NCBI GenBank assembly: GCA_044238965.1
Contig: JBIICJ010000032.1
Location: 1 to 19,541, forward strand
Length of the DNA: 19,541 nucleotides
Direction: 5' to 3'
Source of the DNA: Micavibrio_B sp044238965
Lineage (GTDB): Bacteria > Pseudomonadota > Alphaproteobacteria > Micavibrionales > Micavibrionaceae
Position 1 is the first letter of the stretch. The number at the start of each line of letters is the position of its first letter. Shown here piece after piece: positions 1-7,096 of the stretch. Below the pieces are notes generated by a model, which saw only the letters and a program-made list of their open reading frames with translations, made no database searches and had not been told where the DNA came from. The position numbers were made by a program, and so were the translations under genes.

Positions 1-2
1 AC

Positions 3-155
3 ACGCCGCCAGAATCAGCCCAAAATAATGCTGAAATTGGTCACAAAATGAGCCGTCCAACGATTTTAAAAGATCGTGAAGACGCCTTGCGCGCCAATTT
101 ATTAAAACGCAAGCAACAACAAAAAACCCGCAAACAACAAAACGACGAACAATGA
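3..155 (+). CDS. 3' end of a small basic protein (partial at window edge)
   Basis: This frame is open from the left edge to a TGA at 153-155. It either continues upstream or begins at the in-frame ATG at 48, giving a 35-residue protein that starts MSRPTILKDRED. The product is very basic and Lys/Arg/Gln-rich (LRANLLKRKQQQ, then KTRKQQNDEQ). The R-x-x-LRANL-x-KRK pattern recalls very short basic proteins common in alphaproteobacteria, often written as hypothetical proteins, but this resemblance is from memory. Its stop overlaps the ATG of dcd (ATGA), which suggests translational coupling. Function is not known, and the start cannot be settled because the upstream sequence is missing. Confidence 0.45.
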   Translation, partial: TPPESAQNNAEIGHKMSRPTILKDREDALRANLLKRKQQQKTRKQQNDEQ

Positions 156-775
156 CGAAACCCGCTTTAAACCCCCTTCCTGCACTTGAACACGCGCCGG
201 GCATTATGCCTGATCATTGGATCCGTGAGATGGCACAAAACCATGGCATGATCGAACCATTCATCGAAAAACAAAATCGTGAAAAGACCATAGGGGACAA
301 ACAAGAGAAAATTATTTCATACGGCCTGTCATCATACGGATATGATGCACGTTGTTCGGATGAATTTATGATCTTCACCAATATTGATTCCGCAATTGTT
401 GATCCGAAAAATTTTTCAAATCAATCATTCGTTGAACGCAAAACAGATGTGTGTGTGATCCCGCCCAATTCATTTGCATTAACGCGCACCGTTGAATATT
501 TCCGCATTCCAAAGGATGTGTTGGTTGTGTGTTTGGGCAAATCAACCTATGCACGGTGCGGTTTGATTGTGAATGTGACCCCACTCGAACCAGGCTGGGA
601 AGGCCATGTTACATTGGAAATTTCGAACACAACGCCATTGCCCGCGCGCGTTTACGCCAATGAAGGTTTGTGCCAATTTTTATTCTTTAAAGGATCATCG
701 CCATGCGAAGTCAATTACGCCGACCGCAATGGAAAATATATGGGACAACGCGGCGTAACTTTGCCACGAACATAA
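152..775 (+). CDS. dcd: dCTP deaminase
   Basis: The enzyme deaminates dCTP to dUTP, feeding dTMP synthesis; it acts in the cytoplasm, usually as a trimer. The 207-residue sequence carries the family hallmarks in order: ISYGLSSYGYDAR near the N-terminus, PPNSFALTRTVEYFRIP, the GKSTYARCG substrate loop, HVTLEISNTTPLP with the catalytic Glu at residue 156, and a C-terminal GKYMGQRGVTLPRT. The start at 152 overlaps the stop of the preceding small ORF (ATGA). No clear Shine-Dalgarno is visible, and the ATG at 206 (MPDHWIREMAQ) would give the length more usual for alphaproteobacterial Dcd. Oddity: about eight extra residues (around TIGDKQEK) sit between the N-terminal helix and ISYGL compared with the family as I recall it. 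Family identity is very secure. Confidence 0.97.
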   Translation: MTKPALNPLPALEHAPGIMPDHWIREMAQNHGMIEPFIEKQNREKTIGDKQEKIISYGLSSYGYDARCSDEFMIFTNIDSAIVDPKNFSNQSFVERKTDVCVIPPNSFALTRTVEYFRIPKDVLVVCLGKSTYARCGLIVNVTPLEPGWEGHVTLEISNTTPLPARVYANEGLCQFLFFKGSSPCEVNYADRNGKYMGQRGVTLPRT

Positions 776-803
776 AATTTTAACTGCGTAGAAGGATATA
801 AAC

Positions 804-1229
804 ATGACAAGTATAAATTCAAAAAGAGATCCAATGTTTGATCCGATAACTTTTGAGGTTGTATTAGACTGGACGCAGAATAATCAGGGATTTAGACCTT
901 GTGAAGACTTAGGGTTAGATTTTGACTCTTTACTTGTTCCCGCCTTCGCAACTAAAATTGATAGTAATTTAATTTTTGGTTTCTCTCCTAGAGCAATAGG
1001 ATCGGCTGAGATAATTGATAAAGAAGGAAATACTTTAGACAGAGCCACATTCAGAATTGTTGCACATGGGGAACCTAATTCCAGTAGACACCTCTTACTC
1101 CAAGGATTTAATACATGCTCATCACAAATAATTCTTGAAGAAGAGCCAAAGGCTCAAATTGGGATAGATGCCAGTTTATTAAATCTAGGTGACAGGGTTA
1201 AATTTATGCCCCAAAAACTCGAAATGTAG
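804..1229 (+). CDS. AT-rich hypothetical protein (ORFan) between dcd and murA
   Basis: I do not recognise this 141-residue protein. It starts MTSINSKRDPMFDP, has no signal peptide or membrane segment, and looks like a small soluble mixed or beta-rich domain (alternating stretches such as NLIFGFSPRAIGSAEII and ATFRIVAHGEP). Two cysteines are present (in RPCEDLG and FNTCSSQ). A GAAGGA ribosome-binding site lies about eight bases before the ATG, so it is probably translated. Its codon use is foreign: all seven arginine codons are AGA or AGG, whereas dcd and murA on either side use CGN codons almost exclusively. This points to a recent insertion between two housekeeping genes. Its end is followed by murA only 25 bases later, so it may be co-transcribed. 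Function unknown. Confidence 0.7.
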   Translation: MTSINSKRDPMFDPITFEVVLDWTQNNQGFRPCEDLGLDFDSLLVPAFATKIDSNLIFGFSPRAIGSAEIIDKEGNTLDRATFRIVAHGEPNSSRHLLLQGFNTCSSQIILEEEPKAQIGIDASLLNLGDRVKFMPQKLEM

Positions 1230-1254
1230 AATATTTAAAAAGAAAAGAACCAAA

Positions 1255-2622
1255 ATGACCGCTGCTGTAAAACAACAAATTGACGATACAAATGTTATCT
1301 CACTCGACACTGATCAGGTGACGAAACCATCACCACTCGAAAAAATTCGCGTGACAGGCGGTCATGAATTAAATGGCGCATTGCAAATTTCGGGCGCGAA
1401 AAACGCGGCGTTGAAACATTTATGCGCGACCATGCTCACGGGTGATCCTGTGCAATTGTCAAACATGCCTGTCGCCTTAAAAGACATTCAATTGCTCGCG
1501 GCGCTCATGAAAGAAATGGGCATTCACGTGTCATTGCGCAAAGATAACGTGGCGGTTGTGCAGGCATCAAATATTTCATCAACCACCGCGCCGTATGATT
1601 TAGTTCGCAAAATGCGTGCATCGGTATTGGTCATGGGGCCATTATTGGGACGCATGGGCGAAGCCGAAGTATCATTGCCAGGCGGATGCGCAATTGGTAC
1701 ACGCCCAATTGATTTACACCTTGATGGATTCCGCGCGATGGGCGCGACCATTGAATTAAATGATGGATATGTGCGTGCAACCGCACCTGCGGGCGGGTTG
1801 CAAGGCGCGGAAATTTATTTCCCCAAAGTTTCGGTTGGCGCGACCGAAAATTTAATGATGGCGGCAACATTGGCAAAGGGTACAACATTTTTGAAAAATG
1901 CCGCGCGCGAGCCAGAAATTATTGACCAAGCCGAAGCGTTAATCCGCATGGGCGCGAAAATTACAGGCCACGGCACTGATACCATTCGCATTGAAGGCGT
2001 ACCGCATTTGCATGGTTGTAATTATGATGTCATTCCTGACCGTATTGAAACGGGCACATTTATGATTGCGGCGGCGCTGACGGGTGGCACATTACGTTTG
2101 CAAAAAACACGTATGGATTTTCTGACATCCTTAATCGCCCCGCTTCGCAAAGCCAACGTTACCATTGAACAGGATGGTGATGATGTGATCGTGCACCGCG
2201 CCGATGGTCGTCCATTGGTTGGCACAGACATCATGACCGAACCATACCCAGGATTCCCCACCGATATGCAGGCACAATTTATGACGATGCTCACATTGTG
2301 CGAAGGCGCGGGCATGGTGACAGAAACTATTTTTGAAAATCGCTTTATGCATGTGCCTGAATTACGCCGCATGGGTGCAGACATCACCGTGCAGGGAAAT
2401 TCTGCCTTGGTGCGCGGCGTCAAACAATTAAAAGGCGCCGAAGTCATGGCAACCGATTTGCGTGCATCCGTGTCATTAATCCTCGCGGGGTTGGTTGCAA
2501 CAGGTCATACCGATGTCAACCGCATCTATCACCTTGATCGCGGATACGAAAACCTAACGGGCAAATTGTCCGCCGTTGGCGCACATATTGAACGTATGAA
2601 AGCGGAACCAATCGAAGAGTAA
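1255..2622 (+). CDS. murA: UDP-N-acetylglucosamine 1-carboxyvinyltransferase (MurA)
   Basis: MurA transfers enolpyruvate from PEP to UDP-GlcNAc, the first committed step of peptidoglycan synthesis, in the cytoplasm. The 455-residue protein has the two-lobed EPSP-synthase-type fold signature. Visible motifs are GAKNAAL with Lys49-Asn50, PGGCAIGTRPIDLHLDGFRAMGA with catalytic Cys145 (so the Cys-type, fosfomycin-sensitive form is expected), REPEIIDQAEALIRMGA, the YPGFPTDMQAQF loop with its catalytic Asp, ENRFMHVPELRRMGA, and DLRASVSLILAGL. I chose the ATG at 1255. An upstream in-frame ATG at 1189 would overlap the preceding gene and add an unrelated Lys-rich stretch. Even so there are about 28 residues before the family start (KIRVTGGHELNG), so the N-terminus is somewhat long. 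An ORF follows after only eight bases. Confidence 0.97.
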   Translation: MTAAVKQQIDDTNVISLDTDQVTKPSPLEKIRVTGGHELNGALQISGAKNAALKHLCATMLTGDPVQLSNMPVALKDIQLLAALMKEMGIHVSLRKDNVAVVQASNISSTTAPYDLVRKMRASVLVMGPLLGRMGEAEVSLPGGCAIGTRPIDLHLDGFRAMGATIELNDGYVRATAPAGGLQGAEIYFPKVSVGATENLMMAATLAKGTTFLKNAAREPEIIDQAEALIRMGAKITGHGTDTIRIEGVPHLHGCNYDVIPDRIETGTFMIAAALTGGTLRLQKTRMDFLTSLIAPLRKANVTIEQDGDDVIVHRADGRPLVGTDIMTEPYPGFPTDMQAQFMTMLTLCEGAGMVTETIFENRFMHVPELRRMGADITVQGNSALVRGVKQLKGAEVMATDLRASVSLILAGLVATGHTDVNRIYHLDRGYENLTGKLSAVGAHIERMKAEPIEE

Positions 2623-2630
2623 AACGTATA

Positions 2631-3368
2631 ATGGATTTAAAAACTGCGTTCCCTTCATCGAAATTGGCACCTTTTATTATTGAGGATGCGCTCAAACGTC
2701 TGTGCCCGTTATCTATCTTTCTCGAAAAACAAAATCTCACCCCTTTCGTTGTAAAAATATTGGAATATATTGGGAAACACCGCGATGGTGATTTTGATGA
2801 TGCTGTTACAAATTACATTGACGAAACAAAATCATTATTCGAAATTTTGCTAAAATTTCGTAATGAAAATGAAAATTTTTTATTGCCCGCACAATTAAAT
2901 AGTCTTTATAAAATTATTCTTTTGAAACCGATGCTCGATAACTTTGCGGTCAACAAAGATGGCACAATCAATCAATATGCTTTTGCAAAATCATCGCCAG
3001 TATATGGTTTATTGAATGAAGATGAAATTATATCATTCACTGATATGATTGATCTACAACGAGAACGCATACCATTTGATCAAAATGATTTATCAATGGA
3101 AACGCGCATTTTATATTATACATCTTTGTTAAACGAAGGCCGAAAATTTATCGAACGTTTTCGTCGTGCCACCGCCGTTAGCCACGAAACATTGTTAACA
3201 TTAGATTGCCTTTCCCGCACATTCGATGGATTGCATCATACGATCCCCACAAGCTCATCCGAAATAACCATTCAAAATTTTATTGGGCATTTCCAACGTC
3301 TTCCCCGCGCAGATGATAAAAAAGTCACCTTCATATCCGATTGGCTGGCGCGCCCACCTCAAGCTTAA
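2631..3368 (+). CDS. hypothetical protein, predicted mostly helical, downstream of murA
   Basis: I do not recognise this 245-residue protein. It begins MDLKTAFPSSKLAPF, has no signal peptide or transmembrane segment, and reads as a string of amphipathic helices rich in Leu, Ile, Phe, Asn and Lys (for example LPAQLNSLYKIILLKPML and MDNFAV-type turns between helices). A likely C-terminal helical hairpin covers residues 155-240 (ETRILYYTSLLNEGRKF onward). It lies eight bases after the murA stop, with no Shine-Dalgarno, so it is probably translated by coupling to murA. In many alphaproteobacteria the murA-to-infA interval holds hisD, a UPF0262 protein and a small phosphatase; this protein resembles none of them to my eye. 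Its codon use is like its neighbours', so it is probably a long-term resident. Confidence 0.7.
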   Translation: MDLKTAFPSSKLAPFIIEDALKRLCPLSIFLEKQNLTPFVVKILEYIGKHRDGDFDDAVTNYIDETKSLFEILLKFRNENENFLLPAQLNSLYKIILLKPMLDNFAVNKDGTINQYAFAKSSPVYGLLNEDEIISFTDMIDLQRERIPFDQNDLSMETRILYYTSLLNEGRKFIERFRRATAVSHETLLTLDCLSRTFDGLHHTIPTSSSEITIQNFIGHFQRLPRADDKKVTFISDWLARPPQA

Positions 3369-3511
3369 AATCACTATCAAATCCACGATTTATCTCAATT
3401 TCGTGCATGAAATGGTGTATTACGTGCGGGAATATGGACATTACTCATGTTCAGTGCTAAAACCTGCCCATTACGGGGGCGAACAAACCCCTTCAAACAT
3501 TTGAGGAATAA

Positions 3512-3730
3512 ATGGCAAAAGAAGATTTAATTGAATTCAAAGGCGTTGTGTCGGAAGTGTTACCGAACGCAATGTTCCGCGTGATGCTGGAAAACAACCA
3601 CGAAATTTTGGCGCACACTGCTGGCAAAATGCGTAAAAACCGCATTCGCGTATTACAAGGCGATAAAGTTGTTGTTGAAATGACGCCGTATGATTTGACC
3701 AAAGGGCGCATTATTTTCCGTGAAAAATAA
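3512..3730 (+). CDS. infA: Translation initiation factor IF-1
   Basis: IF-1 binds the A site of the 30S subunit during initiation and assists IF-2 and IF-3. The 72-residue product has the exact family length and a complete S1-type OB fold: MAKEDLIEFKGVV, then LPNAMFRVMLENNHEILAH, GKMRKNRIRVL, GDKVVVEMTPYDLTKGRI and a terminal FREK. A GAGG ribosome-binding site stands five bases before the ATG. The 143 bases upstream contain no gene that I can support and probably hold a promoter, but no convincing -35/-10 pair is visible. The last codons overlap the start of maf by 11 bases, the usual alphaproteobacterial pairing, so the two are co-translated. Confidence 0.98.
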   Translation: MAKEDLIEFKGVVSEVLPNAMFRVMLENNHEILAHTAGKMRKNRIRVLQGDKVVVEMTPYDLTKGRIIFREK

Positions 3731-4310
3731 ACGCGATCATGCCGATCTGATTTTGGCATCGGCATCACCACGCCGCCTTGATTTATTGCGTAGTGTGGGA
3801 ATAGAACCCACCCATATCATTCCTGCCGACATTGACGAAATACCACGTGACCGTGAACGCCCATCTGATTACGCATTGCGTATGGCGATTGAAAAATGTG
3901 TAGCCATTCCCCATCACCAAAACACGTTTACTTTATCTGCCGATACGGTTGTCGCCTGTGGTCATCGTATTTTGCCAAAGGCGGAATCGCGCGCAGATGC
4001 CGCGTTTTGTTTGGATTTATTATCGGGTCGTCGTCACCGAGTCTGGGGCGGTATTTGCATGCGCACGCCATCGGAAAAACTGATCACACGCATAGTAAGC
4101 ACGATAGTAAAATTCAAAACCCTATCCCCCGCCGATAAAGAATTTTATTTGGATTCTAACGAATGGGACGGCAAAGCGGGCGGATATGCGATCCAAGGAT
4201 TGGCGGCATCATACGTGCCGTTTCTGTCAGGATCATATTCAAATATTGTGGGGTTATCTGTATCTGATACCGTTGCCATACTCGACGGCAACGGGTTTTT
4301 CAGACCATAG
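3720..4310 (+). CDS. maf: Maf family nucleoside triphosphate pyrophosphatase
   Basis: Maf proteins hydrolyse non-canonical or excess nucleoside triphosphates (dTTP/UTP or methylated forms) to monophosphates and PPi in the cytoplasm. The 196-residue protein shows the family motifs: LILASASPRRLDLL at residues 10-23, a SADTVV motif with the catalytic Asp, the LSGRRHRVWGG segment, EWDGKAGGYAIQG, and GSYSNIVGLSVSDTV near the C-terminus. The usual length is 190-210 residues. The start overlaps the infA stop (ATGAAAAATAA), which implies translational coupling. The last 14 codons contain an intrinsic terminator hairpin. In many relatives an RNase G gene follows maf, but here the next genes are convergent. 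I cannot say which Maf substrate subclass (YhdE-like or YceF-like) applies. Confidence 0.95.
   Translation: MKNKRDHADLILASASPRRLDLLRSVGIEPTHIIPADIDEIPRDRERPSDYALRMAIEKCVAIPHHQNTFTLSADTVVACGHRILPKAESRADAAFCLDLLSGRRHRVWGGICMRTPSEKLITRIVSTIVKFKTLSPADKEFYLDSNEWDGKAGGYAIQGLAASYVPFLSGSYSNIVGLSVSDTVAILDGNGFFRP
4270..4300 (+). terminator. Intrinsic terminator embedded in the 3' end of maf
   Basis: CCGTTGCC at 4270-4277 pairs perfectly with GGCAACGG at 4287-4294 across a 9-base loop and is followed by GTTTTT (4295-4300). This is an 8-bp GC-containing stem plus U-tract, ending 10 bases before the maf stop codon. It should end the infA-maf transcript before the convergent minus-strand genes. On the minus strand the stem has no following T-run, so it is directional. 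Confidence 0.7.
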
Positions 4311-4312
4311 GT

Positions 4313-4693
4313 TTAATTTAGATTCATGCCGTATGGAGATACACTAAATTTTTCTTTGATTGTGCCAGGATCAGTTCTGTAGCCGCCGGGCCGATAAGGA
4401 CATGTAACAATATATCCATCTTGCGAGAAATCTAAATTAAATTCACGGGTAAAATGTAAACGCCCCTTACAATCTGTTTCCCATGTATCGCCCGTTGCTG
4501 ATTGACGAACGATTGTTTTATCAGGGCCATAGTTTACTTCAATAACATTGGAAGCAATGGCTTCTTGATGTGCCTTATTCCATGGCAATGCGGGATTGTC
4601 AGATAAATTCGCATCTGCAATGTCTAAACCAATCGCTGCTGCACTAAATAAAGCTACATAATGTAATTTAGCAATTCCATTGATCATATCCAT
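4313..4693 (-). CDS. small exported protein with two cysteines (paralogue of the next gene)
   Basis: I do not recognise the family. The 126-residue protein has an N-terminal hydrophobic segment (LHYVALFSAAAIGLDIADA, residues 11-29) that looks like a signal peptide or anchor. The mature part then shows DNPALPWNKAHQE, TGDTWETDCKGR and YIVTCPYRPGGY. Two cysteines could form a disulphide in the periplasm. Its layout matches its neighbour at 4712-5065: hydrophobic leader, P-x-L-x-WN-x-x-x-Q, a (T/V)G-x-x-x-x-x-(D/N)C block, then a second Cys, so the two are diverged tandem duplicates. A strong AGAGGAGG ribosome-binding site (plus-strand 4700-4707) precedes the ATG. It begins 18 bases after the neighbour's stop, so both sit in one operon. 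It ends two bases from the convergent maf gene. Confidence 0.75.
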   Translation of the reverse strand: MDMINGIAKLHYVALFSAAAIGLDIADANLSDNPALPWNKAHQEAIASNVIEVNYGPDKTIVRQSATGDTWETDCKGRLHFTREFNLDFSQDGYIVTCPYRPGGYRTDPGTIKEKFSVSPYGMNLN

Positions 4694-4711
4694 TTTAAAC
4701 CTCCTCTTACC

Positions 4712-5065
4712 CTACTTATAATCTAATCCGACAACACGCCCTCGTCCCATAAGAGCAAATGTTCCAGGGGCCGCTAATTCCGATCCGCAAACGGCCTCGA
4801 TCTCATGCGGAACAGGAAATGGGATGGGCCATAAAACTTTATATTGGTCTAAAAGACGAACGTCACTCTTTGGGCAATTCAATACATGTACTTTGCCAAC
4901 TGCTGTCTCTTCAATTCTTGTCTTGTCACCAACAGACGTAAAAACAATATCTTGCTGTGGCTGATTCCATGTTAAACCAGGATGCTCACTGGCTTTGTCA
5001 AAACCATAAGCGGATCCAGCAACTGCTAAAGGTAGAAAAATTGTTAAAAGACGACCTGTTTTCAT
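4712..5065 (-). CDS. small exported protein with two cysteines (first gene of the pair)
   Basis: I do not recognise the family. The 117-residue protein starts with a good signal peptide (MKTGRLLTIFLPLAVAGSAYG, cleavage plausible near residue 21). A mature part with EHPGLTWNQPQQD, TAVGKVHVLNCPKS and EAVCGSELAAPG follows. The two cysteines lie 30 residues apart, so a periplasmic or secreted disulphide domain is likely. I chose the ATG at 5065 over a GTG at 5077 because GGAGG lies six bases before the ATG and would be inside the coding region otherwise. The gene has its own consensus-like promoter just upstream, between it and the TpsB gene. It is the paralogue of the gene at 4313-4693, with which it forms an operon. 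Roles such as TpsB cargo, periplasmic inhibitor or binding protein cannot be separated from sequence alone. Confidence 0.78.
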   Translation of the reverse strand: MKTGRLLTIFLPLAVAGSAYGFDKASEHPGLTWNQPQQDIVFTSVGDKTRIEETAVGKVHVLNCPKSDVRLLDQYKVLWPIPFPVPHEIEAVCGSELAAPGTFALMGRGRVVGLDYK

Positions 5066-5070
5066 GTGAT

Positions 5071-5075
5071 CCTCC
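5071..5075 (-). promoter_or_regulatory. Ribosome-binding site that fixes the start of the 4712-5065 gene
   Basis: On the minus strand GGAGG stands five bases (ATCAC) before the ATG at 5065. This favours that ATG over the in-frame GTG at 5077. Confidence 0.75.
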
Positions 5076-5100
5076 ACACAGTTAGAGTTTACGCAAGAGT

Positions 5101-5129
5101 AATGTAATATTTTCTTAACCTTATGTCAA
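5101..5129 (-). promoter_or_regulatory. Sigma-70 type promoter for the two small exported proteins
   Basis: On the minus strand a perfect TTGACA (plus 5124-5129) is followed, after exactly 17 bases, by TACATT (plus 5101-5106), which matches four of six -10 positions including the first TA and last T. Transcription would start near 5093, about 28 bases before the ATG at 5065. It lies between the TpsB gene and the pair, so the pair can be expressed independently of tpsB. Confidence 0.65.
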
Positions 5130-5156
5130 GAAAATAATTTACATAAAATGAATATT

Positions 5157-6872
5157 TTAGAAAGATTTTTGGAGAGAAAACAGCATCTGAAGCCCGTCTT
5201 CGCTGGCATAACGTGGGGGGTTTTCAAGATTGCGCGTTAATGGCTTTGACACTAAAAATTCACCACTTATCCCATTGGGGGCATATACACGAACACCCGC
5301 CCCAACAGATGTGCCCGATTGACTGGAACGGTCGGTACTGTCGAGATTTTTAACCATCCCCGCCTCATAGGTTACAAATGGTTGAAGCGCGAGATTAAAT
5401 GCTTCGGGGCGGAAATTTTTACGAATTTCAACTGTAACAGAGGCACCCCGATCACCTGTTAATTCGGATGGTGAAAAGGCACGTCCACGCTCTGCGCCGC
5501 CATACCCAAATTCTTCCGATGATAATAACGGCGTGTTCGCCCACTGGAATGCGGCATTGCCGTAAAATTCAAATCCGCGCGGCAATGATTGTAGTCGCCC
5601 AAACTGCCCCTCGGTTTTAAAGAAATCGCTGCGGCCTTCGAGGCGTGACAATTCACTTGATCCTGTTTCACGCGCGCCAAATACATCAAACCCATGGGTG
5701 AATGTGACACCCGCAAAATTGACGCCTGATAATCCATCTGATTTTGTGATGTTAGTTCCCACAGACACAGATCGCAAACGGTCACGATATAAATCAATGC
5801 CCAAGAAATCACTATCTACATTTTTTAATGTCAAATTTGCAAATGTGTTCCAATCAATATCACGTTGGCGCATAATCGGATAATTCACACCCGCCGAAAA
5901 CGTTTCATTCTGGCCAATGATATCAAGTACGTCCAATGTATGGCCTGCCTCAGACCACCCACGCGTGTAAGACGCATTTAACGATGCACCTGATGCACCA
6001 AAAATAGGCGTACGTACTTGAACGCCAACATTCTTCATATCATTAAACGGAATAGCCGCCGCCATACTGATGCTTGTTTTACTGTAATTTATCGGCGCGT
6101 GAATATAGCTTAAGCCTGCTTCAATCTGCACAGGGCCGCTAAAGACAGACCCATGATTATTGATACGCGCATAACCACTTAATGGTTTTTTTTCTTGCTG
6201 TACCAATGAAATTTTGATCAAGCCGTTCGAGCGACGCGGGTCATTCGTATCCAAGCCTGATACAACACTCACTACATCGCCATCAACAAAATCATTTAAC
6301 ACCAACAATAAACGTTCTAATTTTAATACATTCAACGGGCGCATCGCGGCAATTTGTGATACGGCATCTTGTACTAAATATGAATTTGCATTTAAATTTT
6401 GTGCATCGACTTCGGCAACGCCGCCTTCGATAATTTCCAATGTCACACTGCCATCATCAACTTTTTGTTCAGGCAATACCACGCGCGCGAATGAATATCC
6501 GTCCGTAAAATATTTTTGCTGAATTTGTGCTGATAATATAAATAAATCCGCCAATGAAATTTCACGCCCCATCATCGGTGCATAAATTGATTTTAATTCA
6601 TCTTCCGAATAGGCGGTTGCACCTTCAATCTCAACACGACGCAATGTAAATTTTATATTTTCTGCGCCCGCTGGTGGATTTGCCAATGACAATGGGCGTG
6701 ACGATGATCCGCCCACGGATTCAAAATCGGGGGCCTTTAATGTCGGGGATGAAAAAATGCGCGATGGATCGGCCGTTGATGGAATGGATTGCGCCACAGA
6801 TGGCGTTGCCGCCAAGATCACACCCAGCGACACCCCCATTAATAACCCATAATATGGCCTATGTTTATACAT
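5157..6872 (-). CDS. TpsB outer-membrane transporter (two-partner secretion, ShlB/FhaC family)
   Basis: TpsB proteins are 16-strand outer-membrane barrels with periplasmic POTRA domains that export a TpsA exoprotein (type Vb secretion). The 571-residue protein has a signal peptide (YYGLLMGVSLGVILAATPSVAQS, cleavage after SVA). A Pro/Ser-rich linker follows to about residue 70. A ShlB-type POTRA then runs from roughly 75 to 155 (LRRVEIEGATAYSEDEL, then YFTDGYSFARVVLPEQKVDDGSV). A second POTRA and a long beta-barrel come next. The conserved loop-6 element appears as GGAERGRAFSPSELTGDRG, in the place of the family VRGY/F motif. The chain ends in Phe (FSLQKSF), as expected of a barrel signal. ATGs at 6884 and 6920 are alternative starts; none has a clear ribosome-binding site. 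No TpsA is nearby, so it is an orphan here. No clear terminator follows, so it may read into the small exported pair. Confidence 0.9.
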   Translation of the reverse strand: MYKHRPYYGLLMGVSLGVILAATPSVAQSIPSTADPSRIFSSPTLKAPDFESVGGSSSRPLSLANPPAGAENIKFTLRRVEIEGATAYSEDELKSIYAPMMGREISLADLFILSAQIQQKYFTDGYSFARVVLPEQKVDDGSVTLEIIEGGVAEVDAQNLNANSYLVQDAVSQIAAMRPLNVLKLERLLLVLNDFVDGDVVSVVSGLDTNDPRRSNGLIKISLVQQEKKPLSGYARINNHGSVFSGPVQIEAGLSYIHAPINYSKTSISMAAAIPFNDMKNVGVQVRTPIFGASGASLNASYTRGWSEAGHTLDVLDIIGQNETFSAGVNYPIMRQRDIDWNTFANLTLKNVDSDFLGIDLYRDRLRSVSVGTNITKSDGLSGVNFAGVTFTHGFDVFGARETGSSELSRLEGRSDFFKTEGQFGRLQSLPRGFEFYGNAAFQWANTPLLSSEEFGYGGAERGRAFSPSELTGDRGASVTVEIRKNFRPEAFNLALQPFVTYEAGMVKNLDSTDRSSQSGTSVGAGVRVYAPNGISGEFLVSKPLTRNLENPPRYASEDGLQMLFSLQKSF

Positions 6873-7096
6873 AATAAAATCCATTTGCGAATCGACGAAT
6901 CGTGACTTTTTGCCACACATCCATATTCAGCGCCAACTTTAGACAAATTTTCGTGTAAAATAAAGACGTTATCGCCATTTGGTAACATCCTATTAACGCC
7001 TATCTGTCAGGCTATTAGTTTAGAGTTTAAGCCATTCCGTGTGTTTATATCTGTGTTTTCTTGATTCTATTTCATTTTTTAAGGGCGATTCACCTC

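Noticed and set aside
1189..1254. Longer N-terminus for MurA from the ATG at 1189
   Set aside because: It would overlap the preceding gene by 41 bases and add a Lys/Arg-rich stretch that is not found in MurA.
3283..3504. Plus-strand open frame overlapping the end of the 2631-3368 gene and running to infA
   Set aside because: It starts inside another coding frame, has no ribosome-binding site, and its translation shows no protein-like pattern.
6921..7096. Divergent promoter region between the TpsB gene and cheA
   Set aside because: A promoter must exist for both directions, but no -35/-10 pair with sensible spacing stood out, so no site is called.
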